DNA from: Kistimonas sp964291505
Lineage (GTDB): Bacteria > Pseudomonadota > Gammaproteobacteria > Pseudomonadales > Endozoicomonadaceae
Direction of reading: 5' to 3'
NCBI GenBank assembly: GCA_964291505.2
Contig: OZ220216.1
Coordinates: 868,001-932,000 of the forward strand
Length of the DNA: 64,000 nt
A model generated the notes under the pieces. That model did no database searches, was not told the origin of the DNA, and saw only the letters and a list, made by a program, of their open reading frames with translations. Made by a program: the position numbers and the translations under genes. This document shows, in pieces, positions 1 through 7,643 of the stretch. The stretch's first letter is position 1, and the number at the start of each line of letters is the position of its first letter.

Positions 1-81
1 GGAAGCGGTCCGCCATGGGGGAATGTGAACGGTTGTATTCCTCGTTACTCACACCAATGCCTTAATTGTTAACTGAGGGAG

Positions 82-105
82 CCGGACTGCCCTTAGACAG
101 TCCGG
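82..105. other. Hairpin downstream of pyrC
   Basis: An 8-bp perfect inverted repeat (CCGGACTG / CAGTCCGG) with an 8-nt loop lies 26 bases past the pyrC stop. No T-run follows on either strand, so it is not a canonical intrinsic terminator. It may be an RNA 3'-end stabiliser. Confidence 0.4.
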
Positions 106-131
106 AGGTACTGCATGGTTTGACGCTATGT

Positions 132-1172
132 CTAAACGTTTTCCACTATCCAGTGTAACTGCTCACCCGCCTTCAGGGGAACGACTTCCTCGTCACCCAG
201 GGGCAGGGAAGCGGGTACATCCACGGTCTGTCTGACCAGGGTGATGGTGTCGCTATTGCGTGGCAGCCCGTAGAAATCAGCACCGAAGTGGCTGCTGAAA
301 GCTTCCAGACGATCCAGCGCATTCATGGATTCGAAAGCCTCGGCATAAAACGCCATGGCGCCGAAGGCGGAGAAGCAACCGGCGCAGCCACAGCTGCTTT
401 CCTTGGCACCTTTGGCATGCGGCGCAGAGTCTGTGCCAAGGAAAAACTTAGGGCTGCCGCTGGTGGCGGCCTGCAACAAAGCTTCCTGATGGATGTTGCG
501 CTTCAGGATGGGCAGGCAGTAAAAGTGCGGTTTAATACCGCCAACCAACATGTGATTGCGGTTATACAGCAGGTGTTGAGGCGTAATAGTAGCCGCAATG
601 TTATCAGAGGCACCCGCGACAAACTGGGCGGCTTCTTTCGTGGTGATGTGTTCCATGACCACTTTCAGCTCCGGGTAACGATCAACCAGCGGCAGCAGGT
701 GGCGATCAATAAATACCTTTTCCCGGTCAAAAATATCAATGTGATTCTCGGTGACTTCACCATGTACCAGCAGGGGCAGGTTGTTATCAATCATTGCCTC
801 CAGCGCCGGGAAAATTTTCTCCAGGGAGGTGACACCGGAGTCGGAATTGGTGGTGGCACCGGCAGGATACAGTTTCAGTGCATACACATCGCCCATGGCT
901 TTCGCTTCGCTGACAATCGCCGCTGTAGTGTTGTCAGTGAGATAGAGAGTCATCAATGGCTGGAATGCGCTGCCCGCAGGGATATGCTCAAGGATGCGTG
1001 CTTTATACTCGGTCGCCAGCTGCGCGGTGGTGACCGGCGGGCGCAGGTTGGGCATGATAATCGCACGGCCGAAATCCCTGGCGCTAGCCGCCACGGTCTC
1101 TTTCAGAACCTTGCCGTCACGCAGGTGAAGGTGAAAATCATCCGGGCGGGTAATCTGCAATCGTTCTGTCAT
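132..1172 (-). CDS. pyrC: Dihydroorotase (class II, PyrC)
   Basis: Catalyses reversible cyclisation of N-carbamoyl-L-aspartate to L-dihydroorotate in de novo pyrimidine synthesis; cytoplasmic zinc enzyme. The 346-residue length matches the short class II family. Visible metal-site residues are the HLHLRDG motif (His14, His16), Lys100 in ALKLYPAG (the lysine that is carboxylated in the family), His136 in LVHGE, His174 in MEHIT and Asp247 in GTDSAPH, so the full binuclear site is present. It is divergent from argG across about 300 bp and appears monocistronic. No strong Shine-Dalgarno is visible, but the N terminus aligns with E. coli PyrC, so the ATG at 1172 is kept. The long open frame on the opposite strand is a shadow. 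Confidence 0.97.
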   Translation of the reverse strand: MTERLQITRPDDFHLHLRDGKVLKETVAASARDFGRAIIMPNLRPPVTTAQLATEYKARILEHIPAGSAFQPLMTLYLTDNTTAAIVSEAKAMGDVYALKLYPAGATTNSDSGVTSLEKIFPALEAMIDNNLPLLVHGEVTENHIDIFDREKVFIDRHLLPLVDRYPELKVVMEHITTKEAAQFVAGASDNIAATITPQHLLYNRNHMLVGGIKPHFYCLPILKRNIHQEALLQAATSGSPKFFLGTDSAPHAKGAKESSCGCAGCFSAFGAMAFYAEAFESMNALDRLEAFSSHFGADFYGLPRNSDTITLVRQTVDVPASLPLGDEEVVPLKAGEQLHWIVENV

Positions 1173-1380
1173 TGACGAAAAAGCCTGTCTCTGAAGCCGT
1201 TGGGGGCGGGTAACTGGTCGGCGAATCTTACCCGAAGCATCGCCTGAAAGGTATACAGGGTTAACCGGTTGGTTAGTACGGGGCGGTGAATCCGGGGCTG
1301 GTTTTGTTCTAATACGGTGGGAGTAGGTAAAAAACTGCGGTAATTATCGCTGAAATAGCGGCTTTCCCGCGGCAGGCTCT

Positions 1381-1409
1381 ATGCTTTCAGGCGGAGAGCG
1401 GGGTAGAAT
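1381..1409 (+). promoter_or_regulatory. Possible argG promoter
   Basis: TAGAAT at 1404-1409 is a good sigma70 -10 hexamer about 62 bases before the argG ATG. The hexamer 17 bp upstream (1381-1386) is a poor -35. I found no convincing ArgR box in 1176-1470. Confidence 0.3.
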
Positions 1410-1470
1410 GGCCGCCCCGACGCAGAGAATTACAACGTTTAAACGAGAAGTCGATCGGAGTCAGTCTTTA

Positions 1471-2688
1471 ATGAAAGATATCAGCAAGGTTGTACTCGCT
1501 TACTCTGGAGGTCTCGATACCTCTGTGATAGCGAAGTGGCTTGAGGATACCTACCACTGTGAAGTGGTCACCTTCACGGCCGATCTGGGCCAGGGTGAAG
1601 AGGTAGAACCTGCACGTGCTAAAGCCGAAGCCCTCGGCATCCGAGAAATCTACATTGAAGACCTGCGAGAAGAGTTCGTCCGAGACTATGTTTTTCCCAT
1701 GTTCCGGGCGAACACCATCTATGAAGGGGAATACCTGCTGGGCACGTCCATTGCCCGTCCATTGATTGCCAAGCGGCTGGTTGAAATTGCCAGTGAAACC
1801 GGTGCGGATGCCATTTCCCACGGTGCCACGGGTAAGGGGAATGACCAGGTGCGTTTTGAGCTGGGCGCTTATGCGCTCAAGCCCGGTATTCAGGTGATCG
1901 CTCCCTGGCGGGAATGGGATCTGAATTCCCGGGAAAAACTGCTGGCTTATTGCGATCGCCATGGTATTGCCGTGGAGCGTAAGAAAGGCAAATCACCGTA
2001 TTCAATGGATGCCAATCTCCTGCATATCTCTTATGAAGGCGGCATTCTGGAAGATCCCTGGGCGGAGCCGGAAGAGGATATGTGGCGCTGGAGTGTCTCG
2101 CCCGAGGCAGCGCCAGAGTCGCCATTGTACCTGGAGCTGGCTTACCGTAACGGTGATATCGTTGCCATTGATGGTAACGACATGACACCGGCTGAAGTAC
2201 TGGCCTACCTGAATAAAGTAGGCGGTGAGCATGGTGTGGGCAGAACCGATATTGTTGAGAACCGCTATGTAGGCATGAAGGCCCGGGGCTGTTATGAGAC
2301 ACCCGGAGGCACCATTATGCTGAAGGCGCATCGGGCGATTGAGTCCATTACGCTGGATCGTGAAGTGGCGCACCTGAAAGATGAGCTGATGCCGCGCTAT
2401 GCCAAGCTGATCTACAACGGTTACTGGTGGTCGCCGGAGCGTCGCATGTTGCAGCAGATGATTGATGAATCCCAGATCAATGTCAGTGGTCGGGTTCGGA
2501 TCAAACTGTATAAAGGCAATATCACGGTTGTTGGCAGGGAATCAGATCAGTCGCTGTTTGATGAAAGTATCGCGACATTTGAAGATGATGCCGGTGCGTA
2601 TGATCAGGCGGATGCAGCAGGTTTTATCAAACTCAATGCATTGCGTTTGCGCATTGCCGCGGGTAAAGGCAGAAACCTGTTGGATTGA
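1471..2688 (+). CDS. argG: Argininosuccinate synthase
   Basis: ATP-dependent condensation of citrulline and aspartate to argininosuccinate, the penultimate step of arginine synthesis; cytoplasmic. The AYSGGLDTSV N-type pyrophosphatase P-loop is at residues 10-19 and the family's HGATGKGNDQVRFE motif follows near residue 115. The frame is open back to 1381, but the 30 extra residues are not family-like. The ATG at 1471 has a CGGAG ribosome site in front and gives 405 residues, the usual length for the ~400-residue ArgG class (E. coli's enzyme is the longer class). It is followed immediately by a bidirectional terminator shared with gloA. Confidence 0.97.
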   Translation: MKDISKVVLAYSGGLDTSVIAKWLEDTYHCEVVTFTADLGQGEEVEPARAKAEALGIREIYIEDLREEFVRDYVFPMFRANTIYEGEYLLGTSIARPLIAKRLVEIASETGADAISHGATGKGNDQVRFELGAYALKPGIQVIAPWREWDLNSREKLLAYCDRHGIAVERKKGKSPYSMDANLLHISYEGGILEDPWAEPEEDMWRWSVSPEAAPESPLYLELAYRNGDIVAIDGNDMTPAEVLAYLNKVGGEHGVGRTDIVENRYVGMKARGCYETPGGTIMLKAHRAIESITLDREVAHLKDELMPRYAKLIYNGYWWSPERRMLQQMIDESQINVSGRVRIKLYKGNITVVGRESDQSLFDESIATFEDDAGAYDQADAAGFIKLNALRLRIAAGKGRNLLD

Positions 2689-2713
2689 TGTTGTCTTATT
2701 ATATGTTCTAAGT

Positions 2714-2740
2714 AAAAAGGCCCTTAAACGGGCCTTTTTT
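2714..2740. terminator. Bidirectional terminator argG/gloA
   Basis: Stem AAAAGGCCC / GGGCCTTTT with a 6-nt loop. A-run and T-run flank both sides, so it can end transcripts of argG (+) and gloA (-). Confidence 0.9.
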
Positions 2741-2749
2741 ATTGTCTGT

Positions 2750-3154
2750 TTAACCGAGCCCTTGTCCGGCATGGGTCATCTGGATCAGTTCTATCTTGTA
2801 ACCATCCGGATCTTCAACGAAGGCGATCTCGGTTTTGCCTCCCTTAACCGGACCCGGTTCCCGGGTAATATTGCCGCCGGCGGCGCGGATCGATTCGCAG
2901 GTACCGTACAGGTCGTCGACGCCGATGGCTATGTGGCCAAAGGCGTTACCGTGATCGTAACTCTCGGTGCCCCAGTTATAGGTCAGTTCAATCACCGCGC
3001 CCTGACTTTCGTCACCATAGCCCAGAAAGGCCAGGGTATACTGGTATTCAGCGTTTTCCGACTGGCGGATCAGTTGCATCTTCAGCACATCCCGGTAGAA
3101 GGTAATGGAGCGGTCAAGGTCGCCGACCCGCAGCATGGTGTGCAGTAGTCTCAT
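2750..3154 (-). CDS. gloA: Lactoylglutathione lyase (glyoxalase I)
   Basis: Isomerises the methylglyoxal-glutathione hemithioacetal to S-lactoylglutathione; detoxifies methylglyoxal in the cytoplasm. 134 residues, single vicinal-oxygen-chelate domain. The four metal ligands of the E. coli enzyme are at identical positions: His5, Glu56, His74, Glu122. The short bacterial length, rather than the longer Zn-type, predicts Ni/Co activation; that is inference from the family. It is convergent with argG and appears to be a single-gene unit. Confidence 0.96.
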   Translation of the reverse strand: MRLLHTMLRVGDLDRSITFYRDVLKMQLIRQSENAEYQYTLAFLGYGDESQGAVIELTYNWGTESYDHGNAFGHIAIGVDDLYGTCESIRAAGGNITREPGPVKGGKTEIAFVEDPDGYKIELIQMTHAGQGLG

Positions 3155-3357
3155 CAGTTTTTCTCATGTCTGTTTTGTGGCAAGTATTCTATCGTAGTGA
3201 TGGCAAGAAATGTCAGTGGATACAAAATGTCATCTATTCAGGCGAATTGGTCATGTGAGTTACTGATTGAAAACTGTCTTACTCCCGTATGGCTTTGGCT
3301 ATTCAAATCTGAGTGGCTTTATTCTGCTGATTTATCCACTGTTTTAGGAAGGTTGTT

Positions 3358-4755
3358 ATGGGAAATGTTGAATCAGGCTGGAGAACAAGATTTCAGACGT
3401 GTTTTGAGTCACTTCTGGGATTTTTGCGGGTATGTTTTTTTTGCTGTCGGCGTGTTGAATCTACAGCTAGTGATGATGTGGAGAGTCAACTAGCCAGCGT
3501 TAGCCAAGATTTAACATCAGGTCTGCCTATGAGTGAAAGGCGAGCGACTAACAATCCGGGAGGGGTAAGTGATCAGGAATTATCATCAGATTGCGGCACA
3601 GCAGAGAACCTTTCGTCAGATTGCGGCACCACAGAAAATGGCAATGGAGAGAATGGCAGTGGAGGTGCTGGAGACGGAGAGGGCTCCGTAGGCTCTCATG
3701 CATCGACTAGTGTTCAGGCTGGCAGTTCGAATTCACAGTCAAGTCCAGCCTTTTCTGTGTTAGGGGAGGATGTTGGGGCTGCGGCTGTTGGTGGGTTTGA
3801 TCTTGGAGGAAAGCAGCTGAATACAATGAGTGAGATTATAGTGGATGACGATGTTGTTGCTATGTTGCAGCAATATGGATATGAAAATGTTAACCGGGAA
3901 AAAATACAAGCAGAGTTCAATGAAGGGTATCAGGTTCTCCAAGGTGTTTTAGCGGGTGAAGCAATAGAAGCAACAGATGAAAATCTTGGCAGTGTTTTAT
4001 CCTGCTTGTTTTTGTTTGCAACATCTAAAGGTGAATATTTTTCTGAAGGTGCATATCGTATTGTTAATCGGGATAGTGAAATTGACCATGTGGGTATCCT
4101 TTATAATTGGTTGTCTGATAAAACGTTTGGTGCTTATGCTCGTATGTCTTCGCATCTTGCTAAGCAAACAGGAGGGGGCTGGCATCATGAGGGGAGGGAT
4201 TTACCAATAACATACCCTAAAGATCATCATCATATTCTGTTCTTTCAAATTCCTGATGAGGATGCTGTACAACTTTTCTTAAAGCCTGAAGAGGCTGGTT
4301 GTAAAAATACATTTGATGTTTTCTGGCACTCGGTTGGGTATGTTAAATCTTTCGTAGCGAGAAAAATTTGGCAGGCTGAACCGGGTGAAAAAATCATAAG
4401 AAAAGAGCGAGTGACTTACCTTGAATCTGCAGAAAAAGAGCTGTTTGAGGATTTTAACGCACTGATAAAAGAGTTGCAGGAGGTTAGTTGTGAAGAGGAT
4501 GAAGAGGGGTTTCAAAAAGTGGATATGATTACCTTCAGTATTGAGGAATTTGAGGGGGTCAAGCAACGCTTAAAAGATGATTATGGTTTGGGTGAAATTG
4601 GCAGAGTGCTATCTAATTTGTATCAACAGGTTCAGGGAAATGAAGAATTGATGGCTGTGCTAATAGAAAAAACACAGCCTATTATAGACAGAATTAATGA
4701 GAAGTATCCGGACTATATGTATCGCTCTGCTAATGAGGTTGTTATTGGGATATAG
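3358..4755 (+). CDS. Unrecognised 465-aa protein, candidate host-lipidated effector
   Basis: I do not recognise the fold. The start is well supported: AGGAAGG lies five bases before the ATG. The N terminus reads M-G-N-V-E-S, matching the eukaryotic N-myristoylation pattern MGxxxS/T. It is followed by a hydrophobic Cys-rich stretch (Cys15, Cys26, Cys29, Cys30, then Arg31-Arg32) that could be palmitoylated or insert in a membrane. Residues ~60-160 are low complexity (Ser, Gly, Asn, Glu) with a direct repeat of SSDCGT-A/T-EN. The remaining ~300 residues look globular, with a His-rich patch (GGGWHHEG, DHHHILFFQIP) and an acidic segment CEEDEEGF. No bacterial signal peptide or lipobox is visible. 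Base composition is AT-richer than the neighbours. Its 3' end overlaps that of the convergent DUF3108 gene by 14 bases. The secretion or effector role is inference; a bacterial membrane protein of unknown function is the alternative. Confidence 0.7.
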   Translation: MGNVESGWRTRFQTCFESLLGFLRVCFFCCRRVESTASDDVESQLASVSQDLTSGLPMSERRATNNPGGVSDQELSSDCGTAENLSSDCGTTENGNGENGSGGAGDGEGSVGSHASTSVQAGSSNSQSSPAFSVLGEDVGAAAVGGFDLGGKQLNTMSEIIVDDDVVAMLQQYGYENVNREKIQAEFNEGYQVLQGVLAGEAIEATDENLGSVLSCLFLFATSKGEYFSEGAYRIVNRDSEIDHVGILYNWLSDKTFGAYARMSSHLAKQTGGGWHHEGRDLPITYPKDHHHILFFQIPDEDAVQLFLKPEEAGCKNTFDVFWHSVGYVKSFVARKIWQAEPGEKIIRKERVTYLESAEKELFEDFNALIKELQEVSCEEDEEGFQKVDMITFSIEEFEGVKQRLKDDYGLGEIGRVLSNLYQQVQGNEELMAVLIEKTQPIIDRINEKYPDYMYRSANEVVIGI

Positions 4756-5485
4756 TTTTTTTGGCTGTTGCGCGGATAGGTTCAAGAGTCTTGCCCTCAA
4801 TAGCAGCCTCTTTGAGCGTGATCACATACTCTTTACTTTTCTCTACCTGACGAAGCTTGACCAGCATATAGTTCCAATCTTTTGCCAGCCATATCCAGGT
4901 TTGGCGTTTATTGTTATCACGCTGCATTTTCAGGCGGATGGTTTTAATCGGGCCTAAAGGGGTCTGGAGGATTTCTTCATTTTCCACAAGAAACTGGTAA
5001 TCATCCCGTTCATCTTCATTGACCACCTGGTAATGAAGGTCTTTGCGCCCTTGGCGCATGTCTTCCTGCAGTTGTAGCTGGTAGCTGATTTTATCCAGGT
5101 CCCCTGGTTGGATGGCCAGTTCCCACTGATCATTGTCTTCCCGGCTATCAGCCTGTTTGCGTTTCCAGTCGAAGTTAACCGACGACTGTCGGTTTTTGCC
5201 CAGAGCGCCTTTGTTCAGTTGGTAACTGATGGGCTGAATACGATTGTTCTCATCCAGCTTAAACCGGCTCTGTTCAGAAAAGCTGTAGAACAGCATCTCG
5301 GCATTAAAGGTGAGTTGCCAGGTGCCATCGGGTTGTTTGACCAGTTTGCGTTCCGCGGTGCCATCCATGGGTACGTTGCCCATGGTGGCGGAATAGCTGG
5401 CTTCAAATGCCTGGGGAGGCTGAGTTGCTGCCATGCCAGTTATGGGAAGGATCGCGAACAGGCTGGCCAGTAACAGGTGTTTCAT
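4742..5485 (-). CDS. DUF3108 domain protein, periplasmic
   Basis: 247 residues with a clear N-terminal signal peptide (MKHLLL core ending ITGMAA) and a beta-rich DUF3108 domain (EASYSATMGNVPMDGTAERKL near the start, GPIKTIRLKMQRDNNKRQTWIWLAKDWNYMLVKLRQ near the end). Function is not established; members are exported lipocalin-like or LolB-like proteins of the envelope. The start codon overlaps the purN stop by four bases (5482-5485), so it is translationally coupled to purN, the same order as in pseudomonads. The predicted mature protein is periplasmic. Confidence 0.85.
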   Translation of the reverse strand: MKHLLLASLFAILPITGMAATQPPQAFEASYSATMGNVPMDGTAERKLVKQPDGTWQLTFNAEMLFYSFSEQSRFKLDENNRIQPISYQLNKGALGKNRQSSVNFDWKRKQADSREDNDQWELAIQPGDLDKISYQLQLQEDMRQGRKDLHYQVVNEDERDDYQFLVENEEILQTPLGPIKTIRLKMQRDNNKRQTWIWLAKDWNYMLVKLRQVEKSKEYVITLKEAAIEGKTLEPIRATAKKTISQ

Positions 5486-6150
5486 GACAGTTCCGCTGTT
5501 TCTTCAACAGGGTAATCATACCCAGTGGGTGGTAATGCTGCATCATCGAGGAAGGCCTGATTGTTGACCAGCTTCAGGCGTCCCTCGGCAAACCAGGCGA
5601 CCGCCTGGGGGTAAATCCGGTATTCCTGGGCATGCACACGCTGTTGCAGGGTGTCTTCGGTATCGATATCTGTGATTCGTACTCTCGCCTGAATAACCGG
5701 TGAGCCGCCATCCAATTCTTCTGTGACAAAGTGAACAGTAACACCATGCTCGGTATCGCCCGATTCCAGCGCCCGGCGGTGAGTGTGCAATCCTTTGTAT
5801 TTCGGTAGCAGGGAGGGGTGGATGTTCAGCATGCGGCCGTGGTAATGGCGGGTAAAGGCGGATGTCAGAATGCGCATGAAGCCTGCGAGCACAACCAGTT
5901 CCGGATTGTGCTGATCGATCTGCTGCATCAGTGCGGTGTCATAGGCTTCCCGGTCGGCGTATTGCTTATGATCCAGGGTAATGGCGGGGATACCGGCTTC
6001 TCTGGCCCGAACCAGGCCATAGGCATCGTCACGATTACTGACAACAGCGCTGATGCGAATACCCAGCTCTGTCTCTTGGTCTATTAGGGTTTGCAGGTTG
6101 CTGCCATTGCCGGAGACAAGGACAACAACGGATAAAGCGTTACGGGTCAT
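5482..6150 (-). CDS. purN: Phosphoribosylglycinamide formyltransferase 1
   Basis: Transfers the formyl group of 10-formyltetrahydrofolate to GAR in step 3 of purine synthesis; cytoplasmic. 222 residues. The phosphate loop is GNGSNLQ at 14-20. Catalytic residues Asn109, His111 (NIHPSLLP) and Asp147 (LDGGSP) correspond to E. coli Asn106, His108 and Asp144. It lies downstream of purM in the same direction, 75 bases apart, and overlaps the DUF3108 gene; purM-purN-DUF3108 is a likely operon. Confidence 0.97.
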   Translation of the reverse strand: MTRNALSVVVLVSGNGSNLQTLIDQETELGIRISAVVSNRDDAYGLVRAREAGIPAITLDHKQYADREAYDTALMQQIDQHNPELVVLAGFMRILTSAFTRHYHGRMLNIHPSLLPKYKGLHTHRRALESGDTEHGVTVHFVTEELDGGSPVIQARVRITDIDTEDTLQQRVHAQEYRIYPQAVAWFAEGRLKLVNNQAFLDDAALPPTGYDYPVEETAELS

Positions 6151-6225
6151 GAGTCCTGCACGTGGAAAAAGAGGAAGTGTCAGCGCTATCAGAAGGCCGG
6201 CATCGTGGCCGGCCCTGATCCCTTC

Positions 6226-7272
6226 TTACAATCCGGCCAGTTCGACCTGTTCATCGCTCGCTTCACAGTTGGCGATCGTGCCGATTTCCCAGGCGGTCTC
6301 ACCCTGTTCCCAGAGGAAGGTGATGACATCCTGCTTGGCTTCTGCAGGAACGGCGATGATCATGCCGGCGCCGCAGTTGAAGGTGCGGTACATTTCCCGC
6401 TCATCGACGTTGCCCTGTTCACGCAGCCACTCAAATACGGCAGGCCGTTGCCAGCTTTGAGTATTGATAACGGCTTTGGTTCCCTCAGGCAGCACCCGGG
6501 GGATATTTTCCAGCAGGCCGCCGCCGGTGATATGGCTGAGGGCGTTGACCGGGTGGCTCTTGATCAGGTTCAGCAGAGGCTTGACGTAGATCCGGGTGGG
6601 TTCCAGCAGGGCATCGGCCAGCGGACGGCCGTCGACTTCGGCGGTCAGGTCAGCTTGGCTGACTTCAATGATCTTGCGGATCAGGGAGTAGCCGTTGGAA
6701 TGAGGGCCGCTGGACGCCAGTGCAATCAGGGCATCACCCGGGCGCACGGCAGAACCGTCAATAATGCCGGATTTTTCCACAACGCCGGTGCAGAAACCGG
6801 CCAGATCGTAATCTTCACCCTCGTACATGCCGGGCATTTCAGCGGTTTCACCGCCAACCAGTGCACAGCCGGCCTGTTCGCAGCCATTGCCGATACCGGC
6901 AACAACGTTGGCAGCGATATCCACATTCAGGTGGCCGGTCGCATAATAATCAAGGAAAAAGAGGGGTTCTGCGCCACAGACAATCAGGTCGTTGACGCAC
7001 ATGGCGACCAGGTCGATACCGATGGTGTCATGCTTGCCAAGATCCATGGCAAGGCGGAGTTTGGTGCCGACACCGTCGGTGCCGGAGACCAGCACCGGCT
7101 GTTGGTAACCGGCCGGGATTTCGCAGAGGGCACCGAACCCGCCGAGGCCGCCCATTACTTCCGGGCGATGGGTGCGTTTCGCCACATGCTTAATACGTTC
7201 TACCAGGGCATTGCCGGCATCAATATCCACGCCGGCGTCTTTGTAACTCAGAGACTGGGAAGACTTGGTCAT
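6226..7272 (-). CDS. purM: Phosphoribosylformylglycinamidine cyclo-ligase (AIR synthetase)
   Basis: ATP-dependent ring closure of FGAM to AIR, step 5 of purine synthesis; cytoplasmic dimer. The N-terminal motif SLSYKDAGVDIDAGNALVERIK and the GTDGVGTKL ATP-site segment are diagnostic. The frame is open to an ATG at 7293, but the inner ATG at 7272 (MTKSSQSLSYKDAG) aligns with the E. coli start, so 348 residues is preferred; neither has a strong ribosome site. It heads the purM-purN-DUF3108 unit. In pseudomonads the DUF2066 gene lies divergently beside purM; here that junction is interrupted by the 7.4-13.2 kb segment. Confidence 0.97.
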   Translation of the reverse strand: MTKSSQSLSYKDAGVDIDAGNALVERIKHVAKRTHRPEVMGGLGGFGALCEIPAGYQQPVLVSGTDGVGTKLRLAMDLGKHDTIGIDLVAMCVNDLIVCGAEPLFFLDYYATGHLNVDIAANVVAGIGNGCEQAGCALVGGETAEMPGMYEGEDYDLAGFCTGVVEKSGIIDGSAVRPGDALIALASSGPHSNGYSLIRKIIEVSQADLTAEVDGRPLADALLEPTRIYVKPLLNLIKSHPVNALSHITGGGLLENIPRVLPEGTKAVINTQSWQRPAVFEWLREQGNVDEREMYRTFNCGAGMIIAVPAEAKQDVITFLWEQGETAWEIGTIANCEASDEQVELAGL

Positions 7273-7471
7273 CAGTGGGCCTGTCTGGTTCATTCGTACA
7301 GGTTTGGAAGGCGGCGGTATTGTAGCAACGGTTGCGGGGGTTGGCTATGGATCAATTGCCGTGGTCAGTTTTCATTGCGCGTCAGTTTTGAACCTAAAAA
7401 TGGAGGTGTGGGTCTATATCAGCATCAATATTTTCATCGTTCAGTCGTCTTAGCATCTGAGAGGGGAAGTA

Positions 7472-7582
7472 ATGGATAGGGTTAGTAGCATCTCTAATAT
7501 AGGGGGAAGGCATTCCCCTGCAAATATGCAGTTAAACGCTGTGATTCAGAATGGTCTTGAACAAAATGAAGGTGTTTCAATG
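7472..7582 (+). pseudogene. 5' fragment of ankyrin gene 1, split by the IS66 element
   Basis: ATG at 7472 preceded by GAGGGGAAG (7461-7469). Exactly 37 codons run in frame to 7582, ending MAIN-frame residues GVSM, where the IS66 left end begins. Removing the element and one copy of the 8-bp duplication joins codon 37 (ATG 7580-7582) to GCT at 9322 in frame, restoring a 469-residue ankyrin protein. This stretch therefore is the true N terminus of the gene whose 3' part lies at 9322-10620, and the insertion interrupted a previously intact gene. Confidence 0.85.
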
Positions 7583-7604
7583 GTAATTGCTCAAAAAGCC
7601 TTGG
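7583..7604 (+). repeat. IS66 left terminal inverted repeat
   Basis: Tip GTAATTGCTCAAAAA followed by G and CCTTGG. It differs from the right repeat only at position 16 (G versus A). Directly preceded by the TTTCAATG target duplication. Confidence 0.92.
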
Positions 7605-7643
7605 TAATCGCGTAAATAGGATTGTCGTCTATCATACCCAACC

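Noticed and set aside
288..1175. Long plus-strand open frame opposite pyrC (and similar frames opposite purM at 6205-7479, proS at 24315-25130, porin 4 at 36097-36966, bamC at 56283-57212)
   Set aside because: They mirror well-supported genes on the other strand, have no family features or ribosome sites, and arise from codon bias of the real gene.
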